NCBI RefSeq assembly: GCF_014647415.1
Contig: NZ_BMPD01000012.1
Location: forward strand, 1 to 41,728
Length of the DNA: 41,728 nucleotides
Origin: Haloarcula sebkhae
GTDB lineage: Archaea; Halobacteriota; Halobacteria; Halobacteriales; Haloarculaceae
Direction of reading: 5' to 3'
The notes under the pieces are model-generated. The model saw nothing but the letters and a program-made list of their open reading frames with translations. It was not told the DNA's origin and searched no databases. Numbering within the stretch: position 1 is the first letter of the stretch; the number at the start of each line of letters is the position of its first letter. This document shows positions 1-7,660 of the stretch, in pieces. A program made the translations under genes and the position numbers.

Positions 1-424
1 ACATAGCTGGGCTCGCTGGGATCATCCTGTTGGGGCTCGGAGTGTATCGCTCGGTGAATGGGGAAGCTGACGCAAGGGCTGATAATCGGTAGCGTATCCT
101 TTTGTGGACCTAGTTTCGGCTCGACCACAGATCTCACTCAAGGCCACCAACCGCACTCCTATCGTAGAGTAACGTCGAATCATGCGCTGGCCACTCAGCG
201 TACGATTGGTGTCCGATTTATCGAAAGACAGTACAGCGAACCGGCTGATTACGCAGTTCAAAGATGACAGGATACTTGAAGAACTCAGCGAGAAAGAAGG
301 GAATCGATTCTACTGGGCGAACAGAGTCTTCAAAATAATCAGCAAGCCGCTCGACCGACTCTGACGTACTGAGCAAAACAGGGTGTGAGGCGTATGCATT
401 GAGAGCGCCAGTCTCAACTACTGT
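1..424. repeat. Left terminal inverted repeat, 424 bp
   Basis: This sequence is the reverse complement of 41305-41728, starting at the first and last base of the window. Aligning by eye gives no gaps and about 15 mismatches (13 of them transitions), roughly 96.5% identity. Similarity stops abruptly after the ACTACTGT at 417-424. The divergence speaks against a simple assembly fold-back, which would give identical arms. A reading frame is open across base 1 (it begins IAGLAGIILLGLGVYR, a membrane-helix-like end), so the repeat may have captured, or continue into, older coding sequence. Inference: terminus of a linear replicon, or one arm of a larger inverted repeat. Confidence 0.9.
182..364 (+). 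pseudogene. Remnant of a winged-helix protein C-terminus inside the left terminal repeat
   Basis: This 60-codon open stretch ends in a passage with STANRLITQFKDDRILEELS and NRFYWANRVFKIISKPL. That is the pattern of a small winged-helix at the C-terminus of Fic-family and similar regulators (pairing of helices, then a 'GILEE-NR-Y' wing). Upstream the same frame has stops and no recognisable domain, so only a tail fragment remains. The matching copy in the right repeat carries a further stop codon. The family assignment is a weak inference from pattern only. Confidence 0.35.
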
Positions 425-501
425 CGAGCCGTCGTGCAATGGGTCCCATGAGGTGTATTCTTCAACTGGTGGCTTTGGCGAAAACAGTAGCAGGCGTGTC
501 T

Positions 502-533
502 GACGTATCTTTACGTATCCATATACGTATACG
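502..533. promoter_or_regulatory. TACGTAT repeat cluster upstream of the first parA
   Basis: Overlapping ACGTATC, TACGTATCC and ATATACGTATACG units are packed directly before the parA start. The same words recur just after the second gene of the operon (1781-1817). Paired clusters flanking a parA operon are typical of plasmid centromeres and autoregulatory operators. The role is inferred from position and repetition. Confidence 0.6.
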
Positions 534-542
534 TTGGCGTAT

Positions 543-1391
543 ATGGCAGACTCAGCATTCAGAGCAGCCACATTTCTTGACAAGGGTGGCGTCGGAAAGA
601 CGACCGCAACAGCCCACCTCGGTGTGGCTCTTGACCAGCAAGGATACGATGTCCTCCTACTTGACCTCGCCGGCAAGCAGGGCGACCTCGCTAAGCACTT
701 CGGTCTCTGGGAGGAAGTCCAAGCTGGCGAGGACCGCTGGCCGAATATCACGACCGTGTTTCAAGACCAATGGAAGAAGATTGCTGAGAAACTTCCCACA
801 CCAGTTGCGGATCTCATCATGCCGACCGGGGAAGGACCAGACCTCATTCCCGCCCATGAGAGTCTCGATGGGCTCGACGCAACGCTCGGCAACATCGACG
901 ATGCAGCAGAGCGATACAGTCGCCTCGATGAATTTCTCACGGGGTATGTAGCCGATGACTACGATGTGATTCTATTAGATTTACCGGGGAGTACGTCGAA
1001 CATCGCATACAACGGTTTGTGGGCAGCTGGTCATGTTGTCGCCCCTGTTCGTCCTGGCCCATTCGAGGCTGGACAAGCGGAACAGTTGCGTCGGGATCTG
1101 GAGACAATTCGTGATGAACAGGGAGTCTCAATCGAGCTTATGATGGTGCTGCTGAACGAGGTTGACGAGCGAACGAAAGCAGGGAAAACCTATCTAGAAG
1201 AGTTCCAGACAGAATATCCAGACGCACTTGCGCCGACACAGATACCATCGTCACAGGATGTGCAGAACGCACAGATGAACGGTGGGACACTATTTGCACT
1301 TGACCGGCGTTCAAAGACAGCAGACCGGGCGATCGAAGCATACGAAACCAATGCAGGGGTACTTGTAGACCGACTGGGGGCCGAAGAATGA
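543..1391 (+). CDS. ParA/MinD-family partition ATPase (first system)
   Basis: A 282-aa P-loop ATPase with the deviant Walker A KGGVGKTT at residues 14-21, an LLLDLAGKQGD switch region and a Walker B-like VILLDLPG. ParA proteins segregate low-copy replicons by forming ATP-dependent complexes on DNA together with a centromere-binding partner. The ATG at 543 is preferred; a TTG nine bases upstream would add three residues and sits inside the repeat cluster. The stop overlaps the next start by 4 bp (ATGA), so the two genes are translationally coupled. Repeats at 502-533 and 1781-1817 bracket the operon. The family is clear; whether this or the system at 36974 is dominant cannot be told. Confidence 0.92.
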   Translation: MADSAFRAATFLDKGGVGKTTATAHLGVALDQQGYDVLLLDLAGKQGDLAKHFGLWEEVQAGEDRWPNITTVFQDQWKKIAEKLPTPVADLIMPTGEGPDLIPAHESLDGLDATLGNIDDAAERYSRLDEFLTGYVADDYDVILLDLPGSTSNIAYNGLWAAGHVVAPVRPGPFEAGQAEQLRRDLETIRDEQGVSIELMMVLLNEVDERTKAGKTYLEEFQTEYPDALAPTQIPSSQDVQNAQMNGGTLFALDRRSKTADRAIEAYETNAGVLVDRLGAEE

Positions 1392-1780
1392 CAGGAGCTG
1401 ATGACGAACTAGAGGAGTTGCGAAAGCAGACTGATGTGGGAACACGGGCAGAAGCAGAAAGCGCCGGCGACGGGACAGATAGGTTGGAGGATGCTATTGT
1501 CACGCTACTCGGTGAGGTAGAGCGCGGTGACATCTCGAAAACTCTCTCGGTTCGTGACGAACAGCTTACTGCACTCATCCGAGGACTCGAAGAAACTGGT
1601 AGCCTCGATGATGTCGGCACGTCCCTGAAAGAGGAACTCGGCCGTGATGATGACGAAGCCATGACTGACCGAAGCGAACTACTCCGTCTCGCAGTACGGC
1701 TTGGGATTCAGGAGGCAGCACCAGAAGTGGTTGAGACAGCCCGAGACGCCAATGCTCGTCATGCCAGCGAACAGTTCTAG
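1388..1780 (+). CDS. Small acidic partition partner protein (putative centromere binder)
   Basis: A 130-aa acidic protein overlapping the parA stop by 4 bp. No database family is recognised. The middle is helical and charged (LEDAIVTLLGEVERG, LTALIRGLEETGS), and the C-terminus, starting about TDRSELLRLAVRLGIQEAAP, looks like a short ribbon- or helix-type DNA-binding or dimerisation end. In plasmid partition operons the small downstream gene normally encodes the adaptor that binds the centromere and stimulates ParA. That role is inferred from position, size and coupling. Confidence 0.75.
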   Translation: MTGADDELEELRKQTDVGTRAEAESAGDGTDRLEDAIVTLLGEVERGDISKTLSVRDEQLTALIRGLEETGSLDDVGTSLKEELGRDDDEAMTDRSELLRLAVRLGIQEAAPEVVETARDANARHASEQF

Positions 1781-1817
1781 TATCCATATATGAATCCGTA
1801 TACGCATACGTATCCGG
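1781..1817. promoter_or_regulatory. Second TACGTAT repeat cluster after the partition operon
   Basis: TATCCATATATG and GTATACGCATACGTATCC follow directly on the stop of the partner gene and mirror the words before parA. Probably part of the partition centromere. From here to 2038 no gene or further repeat was seen. Confidence 0.55.
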
Positions 1818-2038
1818 ATTAGCGAAGCCAATAATTCTCTATCGGACGCTCTCTCTTGATTTCAGTGACGGTACCGGCGACAGCGTCAATTCCAACGCAC
1901 CCACCCGCAGCAATTCACTACTGAGAACGGCGTCGTTAAGAGAGGTCCATCTCAGCATGACTGGTCTCTGAATACTAATCAGGCAAGTGTAAGGGTAGAA
2001 TAGTTAACCTTTTCACCATTCAACACTGCGGCGACAAT

Positions 2039-2443
2039 ATGGTCCCGCTTGAATTGCAAGCCCCCCTCCAGAGTAGCGACATCATCGGTGCTCCAGTGGG
2101 CTCCGCAGTAGTACTGCTATTTCTGTTCGTACTCATCGCAGTCCGAACCGCTGGGATGTGGGCAGTGTTCAGTAAATCCGGCCACGCAGGGTGGAAGGCA
2201 ATTATCCCGATTTACAACCTCTACGTGATGCTCCAGATCGGAGAGCAAGCGTGGTGGTGGCTGCTGCTGACGTTTGTCCCGGTTGTCAACCTCTATGCAG
2301 TGTACAAGATCCACGCTGGAGTGGCTCGGGCGTTTGGAAGAGGTATTGGGTTCGGGCTTGGACTCGCATTCCTTGACGTCCTCTTTTTCCCACTCGTAGG
2401 GTTTGGTGACTATCAGTATCACAGCTCCAGCCAACTAGCATGA
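2039..2443 (+). CDS. DUF5684-type small multi-spanning membrane protein
   Basis: A 134-aa protein with about three to four hydrophobic segments (GSAVVLLFLFVLIAVRTAG, WWWLLLTFVPVVNLYAVY, FGLGLAFLDVLFFPLVGFG). The pattern KSGHAGWKAIIPIYNLYVML followed by WWWLLLTFVPVVN is characteristic of DUF5684, membrane proteins of unknown function often found near secreted or signal-peptidase-like proteins. It starts a three-gene operon: its stop overlaps the next start by 4 bp. The first ATG is preceded by an AT-rich stretch (AGTTAACCTTTTCACC) that may hold the promoter. Confidence 0.75.
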   Translation: MVPLELQAPLQSSDIIGAPVGSAVVLLFLFVLIAVRTAGMWAVFSKSGHAGWKAIIPIYNLYVMLQIGEQAWWWLLLTFVPVVNLYAVYKIHAGVARAFGRGIGFGLGLAFLDVLFFPLVGFGDYQYHSSSQLA

Positions 2444-3417
2444 TCGACGTGCAAGCGCGACCGGTTGTTATCACCGCCGCAATACTCTGTCTTGTTGCGC
2501 TCGCCGGTTGTGGACAGCCCGCTGGTTCGCTCTCAATGGACCCAGTGAACGATACGGAATTAGCTGATAAGGCCAGCACGAATGTCTCTATGGATGAGGA
2601 ATATCCAGGGGACTTAGATCGAGGGCAGATCATGCGTCAGTCATTCAAAAACAATTCAACTACAGTCACTGCGACGGAACCACCGTATAGTGCTAACGAG
2701 ACGGTATACCGAGCTAATAGTCGGTTCTATACTCTGTCGTACACTGCGGTCAACACAACGACCGGCCGAGAAGTGACCTACCGTCTAAATTGGACTGGCA
2801 ATGAGACCGACCAGAACGACCAGTCTGTCGTTAACCACCATGATCTCCCGCTAATTGACCAAAGGGCGCTTCTGCCCCCTGTATCCGCCTTGTCAGACGC
2901 CAGTTCCGATGAGGACGAAACCCCACCTGAAACGATTAAATATCAACAGACATATTCTTCTGCTGAATTGAATCGGTCAGTGATTGCTAGCGGGCAGTAT
3001 GACGCAGTCAGGTATGATGGCACACTGATTCAGCTTGATATCGTGTCGAGCGAGTCCCAGCCCCTGACAGTGTACCGGTACCGGCCTGTGCCAGTCGCGA
3101 ACGGTGTTGGTCCGTACTCTGCGTGTCTCCGTGACACGTATGCGTTCGAACTGAACGGGCTGGATTCGGATACACGAGCTGTCGTAACCGAGGCGACCGA
3201 CGAGACATACCGTGCGGAGAACACCAGTGATGCGGCGTTCCGGTCAGTTCTTGATCGGTTCCACGACCACACAGCAGTCTCGGCAACTGACCAGGCTGGC
3301 TCATGGCTCGTCCAATACGACGGGCAACTCTATTGGGCTAGTCTTCGATATCACGCATTCGACGAGTATGATCAAATGGCAACGACCAACCAGCCCGCGG
3401 TTACTTGTTCGGGATAG
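2440..3417 (+). CDS. Secreted haloarchaeal lipoprotein of unknown function
   Basis: A 325-aa protein with a hydrophobic N-terminus and a lipobox LVALAGCG (Cys at residue 24), so it is probably lipid-anchored outside the membrane. The remainder is acidic, Thr/Ser-rich with many potential N-glycosylation sites (NNST, NETV, NWTG, NRSV). A Cys pair near SACLRD and the terminal TCSG could form a disulfide. No catalytic family is recognised. It sits between two membrane-protein genes, overlapping the first by 4 bp and followed 24 bp later by the third, which suggests a three-component envelope unit. Confidence 0.8.
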   Translation: MIDVQARPVVITAAILCLVALAGCGQPAGSLSMDPVNDTELADKASTNVSMDEEYPGDLDRGQIMRQSFKNNSTTVTATEPPYSANETVYRANSRFYTLSYTAVNTTTGREVTYRLNWTGNETDQNDQSVVNHHDLPLIDQRALLPPVSALSDASSDEDETPPETIKYQQTYSSAELNRSVIASGQYDAVRYDGTLIQLDIVSSESQPLTVYRYRPVPVANGVGPYSACLRDTYAFELNGLDSDTRAVVTEATDETYRAENTSDAAFRSVLDRFHDHTAVSATDQAGSWLVQYDGQLYWASLRYHAFDEYDQMATTNQPAVTCSG

Positions 3418-3441
3418 CGCTCCTTGCTATCGGGCAACGAA

Positions 3442-4089
3442 ATGAGTCTTGGATCATCGCTGCCTGATGCAAAATTAGTCTCTATATTTCTAGCCAATGG
3501 TGTGCTCGTAGCCGGGTTGCTTTTCTTCGGAACCTCGGCGGTAGCACTGTTGGTGTTCTACTGGCTTGAGCTCGGCGTGACTATGCTCTGGGCCGTTGTA
3601 CGAGCCACGTTTGCCGGGAAACTCCCCAGCGAGGAAACCGATCGTGAGCCGTTCAACAGTTCCCAGTGGCCGATATTACATATTATTCTATCGAGTGGGT
3701 TCTTTGAAGATGGTGACGAGAATGCAACATCCAAGAGCGGTAGCTGGAGAGAGTGGCAGATCCCAGTTCCTAGAACTGAGGTTGCAATCTATCTCGGAAC
3801 CATTCCTGGACAGGTCATTATCATTTTCTTACTCGGCGTAGTGTGGGCTGGATTCGGTGGGGTGGTCGCTGGCCCGATTGTTGCCGCAGCAGAGACAGCC
3901 AACACACCGATGTGGCCACTCACTGGAGCTGGTATCGTCTTTCTAAGCGAGGGTTGGCAAACGGCTACAGACTATTTTTACCGCGGCAGCTATCGTGAGA
4001 AGTCAGTCTGGACGGCAGTCAAGGGAGTGTTTTACAGTGCTGTGTTGAATAGCGCCCCCTGGACCACGGTGAGACGACACCGATTTTGA
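3442..4089 (+). CDS. DUF6498-type membrane protein with a replaced C-terminus
   Basis: A 215-aa membrane protein beginning MSLGSSLPDAKL. Hydrophobic spans lie near VSIFLANGVLVAGLLFFG, VALLVFYWLELGVTMLWAVV and QVIIIFLLGVVWAGFGGVV. The WLELGV..WAVVRATFAG pattern matches my recollection of haloarchaeal DUF6498 proteins. The last 16 or so codons (from about LNSAPWTTVRR) lie in the MITE-like element starting at 4038, so the native end was lost after VFYSA and the protein is probably truncated. A TTG at 3424 is in frame, but the ATG is the simpler start. Confidence 0.65.
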   Translation: MSLGSSLPDAKLVSIFLANGVLVAGLLFFGTSAVALLVFYWLELGVTMLWAVVRATFAGKLPSEETDREPFNSSQWPILHIILSSGFFEDGDENATSKSGSWREWQIPVPRTEVAIYLGTIPGQVIIIFLLGVVWAGFGGVVAGPIVAAAETANTPMWPLTGAGIVFLSEGWQTATDYFYRGSYREKSVWTAVKGVFYSAVLNSAPWTTVRRHRF

Positions 4090-4164
4090 GACCATCGGCA
4101 CCAGCCTCTGACAAGTCGACTCAAATTTCTACTGTCCCGACCAGCATCGCTATTCAACACAGCA
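4038..4164. mobile_element. MITE-like element, 127 bp with 17-bp perfect inverted ends
   Basis: TGCTGTGTTGAATAGCG at 4038-4054 is repeated exactly in inverse at 4148-4164. The 93 bp between carry no gene. Such short elements with ends of this type resemble deletion derivatives of haloarchaeal insertion sequences. It interrupts the end of the DUF6498-type gene. No target-site duplication was obvious at the borders, so insertion followed by rearrangement is possible. Confidence 0.7.
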
Positions 4165-4210
4165 TGAATATCCACTGTTTTGTATACAACCTACGCCCCC
4201 AAGGTACAAG

Positions 4211-4261
4211 CGGGGTCGCGGTCAGTCAGTTTGGATTCAGGAACCACCGCAACCCATGCAA
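4211..4261 (+). repeat. Dispersed start-region repeat, copy 1
   Basis: First of four copies (others at 9670, 11903 and 16316) of a roughly 52-bp block running from CGGGGTCGCGGTC through GGAACCACCGCAACC to ATGCAA. The block ends exactly in an ATG start codon, and what follows differs in every copy. This looks like the conserved promoter and start of one gene family that has been joined to different sequences. Confidence 0.75.
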
Positions 4262-4390
4262 ATTACTGTTCTTCAGACGGAGGAGGATGTCAATGACATC
4301 CTGGGTGGCAACAGACTGAATACCGACGGTCTTGCCTCGTGGCAAATCCAAGACTTGCCCCACGCCACACACCCCTCATTGCCGCTGTAA
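4256..4390 (+). CDS. Short ORF starting in the dispersed repeat (44 aa, probably a fragment)
   Basis: It starts at the ATG that closes the dispersed repeat and reads MQITVLQTEEDVNDILGG and onward, a sensible acidic haloarchaeal protein start. The end is improvised: its stop codon lies inside the first origin repeat. The copy at 11950 begins with the same MQITLLQ before diverging, which supports a genuine ancestral coding start. Probably the 5' piece of a lost gene; it could still be expressed as a small peptide. Confidence 0.4.
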   Translation: MQITVLQTEEDVNDILGGNRLNTDGLASWQIQDLPHATHPSLPL

Positions 4391-4828
4391 GAGTTTACTA
4401 GACCACCTGCTGATCGATTCTACCTGGGGAATCGGATAGAACCAGCGGAACTTTTCACTGAGGAAGAATGAATGGCCTAGATTTATAACCCCTCATGCAC
4501 TTTGTTACCATACTGCACTTTAGCAGGCTGGAGTGACGACGCTTTAGCGTCAAAAACGCGAAACACTGGTTGCAGTCCCATTTACCAAAAGTTTCCCTAA
4601 GTAACTCCAGACGCTCCGTTGTCCGCTATTGAGTTGTCTTTCACTTGGAGACTCTGTTCACTCTTTACAGCGGCAACGAGGGGTGGGGGAGATCGCACAC
4701 CTTCTAACTTTACAGCGGCAATGAGGGGTGTCTAATCCAGCCATACCGATTAAGAGGGGCTGAGTGGGCAGTTTTCGATATTGGATAGTCCTCTTCACCG
4801 GCTATACAGCGGCAATCCGGTGGGTTAA
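4367..4828 (+). other. Putative replication origin 1 (ORB-like repeats)
   Basis: Four copies of TTTACAGCGGCAAYGAGGGG-type repeats lie before orc1/cdc6. One is inverted (4367-4389) and three are direct (4664-4686, 4709-4730, and a weaker one at 4802-4828). A partial inverted copy (GCCGCTGTA, 6126-6134) lies after the gene. G-rich repeats of this kind, in opposite orientation around an AT-richer unwinding stretch, are the usual binding sites of Orc1/Cdc6 next to its own gene in haloarchaea. The spacer also holds a GACGC-TTTA-GCGTC hairpin at 4538-4551. Confidence 0.85.
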
Positions 4829-4859
4829 GTTAATGTGGCTACCCTGAGAGCATGGTGAT

Positions 4860-6056
4860 ATGAGCGACTCAGAGTCTTTTTTCGGCAACCCGGACCCCAT
4901 TTTCGCTGACAAGGAACTTCTCAGAGTCAGTCATTTGCCGGAGGGTGATCGAATCATCGGTCGTGACACCGAACTCCAAAAGCTCGCAAGCGCGATTAAA
5001 GACGCCCAGCGAGGTGACACTCCCAACAACGTACTAATCTATGGGAAAACAGGAACTGGAAAAAGTCTCTGTTCCAAATATATCACTCGCGATCTCACAG
5101 AAGCAGCTGCTGAAAACGGTGTGAAAATTGGCGTCGCCTACGTAGACTGCTTTCAGGAATCAACTGAGACACAGACAGTTCGCACAATCGCCCAATCGCT
5201 CAATGCCCCTGAAGAGACTGGTATAACTGTCCCACATACAGGCGTCAGTACGTCGGATTATTATCGTCGCCTCTGGGATATCCTCGATGAGCGGTTGGAC
5301 GTCGGAATTGTCATCTTGGATGAAATCGATAAGCTGGAAGGAGATAATGTCCTGATGCAACTATCGCGAGCTGCCGAAGCCGGGAAGGTAACAGAGAGCA
5401 CCTTGGGTGTAGTTGGTATCAGCAACAAGATTCGATATAAAGATTCCCTCAACGAGCGGGTCAAGTCGAGTTTGTCAGAGCGTGATTTCGTCTTTCCGCC
5501 GTATGATGCCAACCAACTTCGGGAAATTCTGAAATCGCGCTCTGATGCGTTTCGTGAGGGGGTTCTAGATCAAGGCGTTATCCCGAAAGTAGCTGCCCTT
5601 GCAGCAAAGGAACACGGAGATGCGCGGAAGGCTATCGATATTCTACGATACGCTGGAGAGATAGCCGATGAGCATGACGACGACACCGTTCGAGAGAAAT
5701 ATGTCGACGAAGCTCACGAACGCGAAGAGCAGGCTAGACTCTCTGAATTGATTGCAAAGCAACCAGATCACTCAAAGTACCTCCTCCAGGCACTCGCGCT
5801 ACAGGTGCAAGATACCTCGGGCGAGAATCCTGTAGTGTCGACCAAAACCGTCTATCCAGCGTACAAACGCTTGTGCGAGGACGTTGGTGTTGATCCACTC
5901 AAGATGCGACGTGTCCGTGACCTCCTCTCCGAACTCGCGTTTCTCTCGCTGATTGAACAGGAGCGTAAGGGACGTGGGAAAGGAAAGGGTGCACATACGG
6001 TCAACCAACTTGTTGATGACCCAGAAATTGTGATCCGGGCCTGCGAATCAGCGTGA
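4860..6056 (+). CDS. Orc1/Cdc6 replication initiator 1
   Basis: A 398-aa AAA+ ATPase with Walker A GKTGTGKS (residues 62-69), Walker B VILDEIDK (151-158), a sensor-1-like GVVGISNKI and a C-terminal winged-helix region that binds origin repeats (about 300-398). Length is normal for archaeal Orc1/Cdc6, which recognises origins and loads the MCM helicase. It lies directly downstream of its matching repeat cluster. The repeats differ from those of the second initiator (35096), so the two are probably origin-specific. The final Orc1 repeat lies about 30 bp before the ATG, hinting at autoregulation. Confidence 0.95.
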   Translation: MSDSESFFGNPDPIFADKELLRVSHLPEGDRIIGRDTELQKLASAIKDAQRGDTPNNVLIYGKTGTGKSLCSKYITRDLTEAAAENGVKIGVAYVDCFQESTETQTVRTIAQSLNAPEETGITVPHTGVSTSDYYRRLWDILDERLDVGIVILDEIDKLEGDNVLMQLSRAAEAGKVTESTLGVVGISNKIRYKDSLNERVKSSLSERDFVFPPYDANQLREILKSRSDAFREGVLDQGVIPKVAALAAKEHGDARKAIDILRYAGEIADEHDDDTVREKYVDEAHEREEQARLSELIAKQPDHSKYLLQALALQVQDTSGENPVVSTKTVYPAYKRLCEDVGVDPLKMRRVRDLLSELAFLSLIEQERKGRGKGKGAHTVNQLVDDPEIVIRACESA

Positions 6057-6315
6057 ACTGGCTATTGTTGTGACAGCGGTGCCGACACTGTGGGGAGCTG
6101 CCTGCTACATTGAGACTGCAGACAAGCCGCTGTAGAAATCACAGCATAATGGCGCTACTCAAAATCATCAATTCTCTGGAGATCGTACCCGAGTCCCACT
6201 TGTGAGAGTTGCATCTGGACGTCGGGCGTGGTAACGACGCCGGCGGGTCGGGTCCTGCTTTGATGGGGGCAGCTCCATACGTTTACAGTGATGGGCGGTG
6301 ACCCATCACATGTAG

Positions 6316-6600
6316 ATGGCACCCTACGAGACGGTCGAAGAGTACACCCGGGAAACAGACGGGTACGTCGAGCACGTCCGCATTCGCCGAACGGATGCTG
6401 AGCAGTAGCCGTGTGGGTACGACTACACGATGCACTACGGAACGACTGACGGCGAGACGCTACTCCGATACGATAATGCACACGAACGGCCGCACGGCCA
6501 CGAACGTCACGTTGGCGACGACGTGACGGAAATCGAATTTCCGGGGATCATCGACTTGTTCGACCGGTTCCGGAGAGAGATCAACCAACTCCCACCGTAG
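6316..6600 (+). pseudogene. TumE-family toxin (DUF6516) interrupted by an amber codon
   Basis: The 95-codon frame begins MAPYETVEEYTRETDGYVEH and continues YDYTMHYGTTDGETLLRYD to a C-terminal FPGIIDLFDRFRREI. This matches the haloarchaeal TumE toxin family, normally paired with an HVO_A0114-type DNA-binding antitoxin, which follows 40 bp downstream. Codon 31 is TAG (6406-6408), where a Tyr codon would be one base away. The rest of the frame is intact. The toxin is therefore probably inactive unless the stop is suppressed or the base is a sequence error. Confidence 0.75.
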
Positions 6601-6640
6601 TGACTGAGTCTCAGGGTGCCATCTAGATGGGGTTCAAAAA

Positions 6641-7039
6641 ATGACAGACAAGACCACCCTCACCGTCCGCGTAGGCGATGGGGAACAGACGAGACAGGAA
6701 ACGCGTGATCGACTCCGAGCAATGGAGCGTGGTGACGACATTGAAGACCGGCATGTCCTCGTCCTCGACGATGAAGCTGACCTGCAGCGCCTGCTTAGTC
6801 CGACCAACCTCGAATTGATGCGAGTGATTCGGGAGCACGAGCCGGAGAGCATGCGTGTGGCAGCTGACCTCGTTGAGCGAGATTTCAAGGACGTGCATCG
6901 AAACCTGACCGAACTAGAGGCACTGAACGTTATCGAGTTCGAGCAGTCGGGCCGCTCAAAACGGCCGATTGTTCGCTTCGACGCGATTGACGCCGAGATT
7001 ACTCTCAACAGCGGTGACACCGACGTTGCTGCGGGGTGA
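6641..7039 (+). CDS. HVO_A0114-family DNA-binding antitoxin/regulator (TumA-type)
   Basis: A 132-aa protein. After an acidic N-terminus (TLTVRVGDGEQ..RLRAMERGD) comes a winged helix-turn-helix: LLSPTNLELMRVIREHEPES, then VAADLVERDFKDVHRNLTEL as recognition region and IEFEQSGRSKRP as wing. This is the standard form of HVO_A0114-like proteins, which accompany TumE toxins and probably repress their own operon. It is intact although its toxin partner carries a stop codon, a pattern expected when an antitoxin is kept after the toxin decays. Confidence 0.85.
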   Translation: MTDKTTLTVRVGDGEQTRQETRDRLRAMERGDDIEDRHVLVLDDEADLQRLLSPTNLELMRVIREHEPESMRVAADLVERDFKDVHRNLTELEALNVIEFEQSGRSKRPIVRFDAIDAEITLNSGDTDVAAG

Positions 7040-7079
7040 TCACGCTGACACTGTTCGGTGTCGCGCGATACCGCCACTA

Positions 7080-7095
7080 GCGCGGGGCCCCGCGC
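7080..7095. terminator. 16-bp GC palindrome after the antitoxin gene
   Basis: GCGCGGGGCCCCGCGC is a perfect palindrome 41 bp after the antitoxin stop. It could form a strong RNA stem ending the toxin-antitoxin transcript, but no clear T-run follows, so the terminator role is an inference. Confidence 0.4.
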
Positions 7096-7150
7096 CACTT
7101 CATACTTCCCCCTGCCCGAGTCAAGAGAATTGGGTTTAGAAGGGCTGTAA

Positions 7151-7333
7151 CGGCATCTCGCTCGTCAAGCTGGCAGAGGGTTCAATCCCAGTGCAGGCCT
7201 CGGACTGTTTGGTCGTAGATTCGACATCACTCCCACATCGATTCAAGTCGGTATTGATATCGCTCAGAGATGGACCGGCGAAGAGCTGCTCCACGCGATT
7301 CACGAAGTCGACCCGGAGAAAGTACCCGACTGA
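7151..7333 (+). pseudogene. C-terminal gene fragment, 60 codons
   Basis: An open frame reading RHLARQAGRGF.. to IDIAQRWTGEELLHAIHEVD and EKVPD before a stop. Codon use and composition look like real haloarchaeal protein. An in-frame TAA at 7148 precedes it, while the frame above that stop (ELGLEGL) still seems coding. It is therefore an eroded 3' end; the family was not recognised. From 7334 to 7660 no other gene was seen, only an AT-rich stretch before the next gene. Confidence 0.4.
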
Positions 7334-7660
7334 GACAGGGAACGACCCTGAAGAGGACGGAGGGTGGAGCACCATTACTAGGGCCTGGCACCCGACCTTT
7401 ATCCAGCCCTCGTGCCTCTTTGCGCCGCTGGCTGGTCAGCTTGATTGGCATGTAAAAAATATCCCCCGAAATTCGGAACAACTAGTATGTAAATTAGCGT
7501 TATGTGTGAGTAAAGTGTTATTAAAAGGGGTTACTTGAGCGGCCACCGCTGTGCTTGGGATCGAAGGATAGAAGGCCACAAACTAGCTATTATTAAATTA
7601 TTTGAGAGAGTAGGGACATTCAGCAAAATATTTATTAAATATCTGGTTCTTCGTGACTTC

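Noticed and set aside
2-70. Frame open across the first base considered as a gene truncated by the window edge
   Set aside because: It encodes only about 29 codons before a stop and is duplicated in the other terminal repeat. It is treated as part of the repeat and not as a gene, but it remains a caution against a true terminus.
7176-7195. GGGTTCAATCCC resembling a tRNA T-arm
   Set aside because: No acceptor, D-arm or anticodon stem can be placed around it, and it lies within a coding-like frame.
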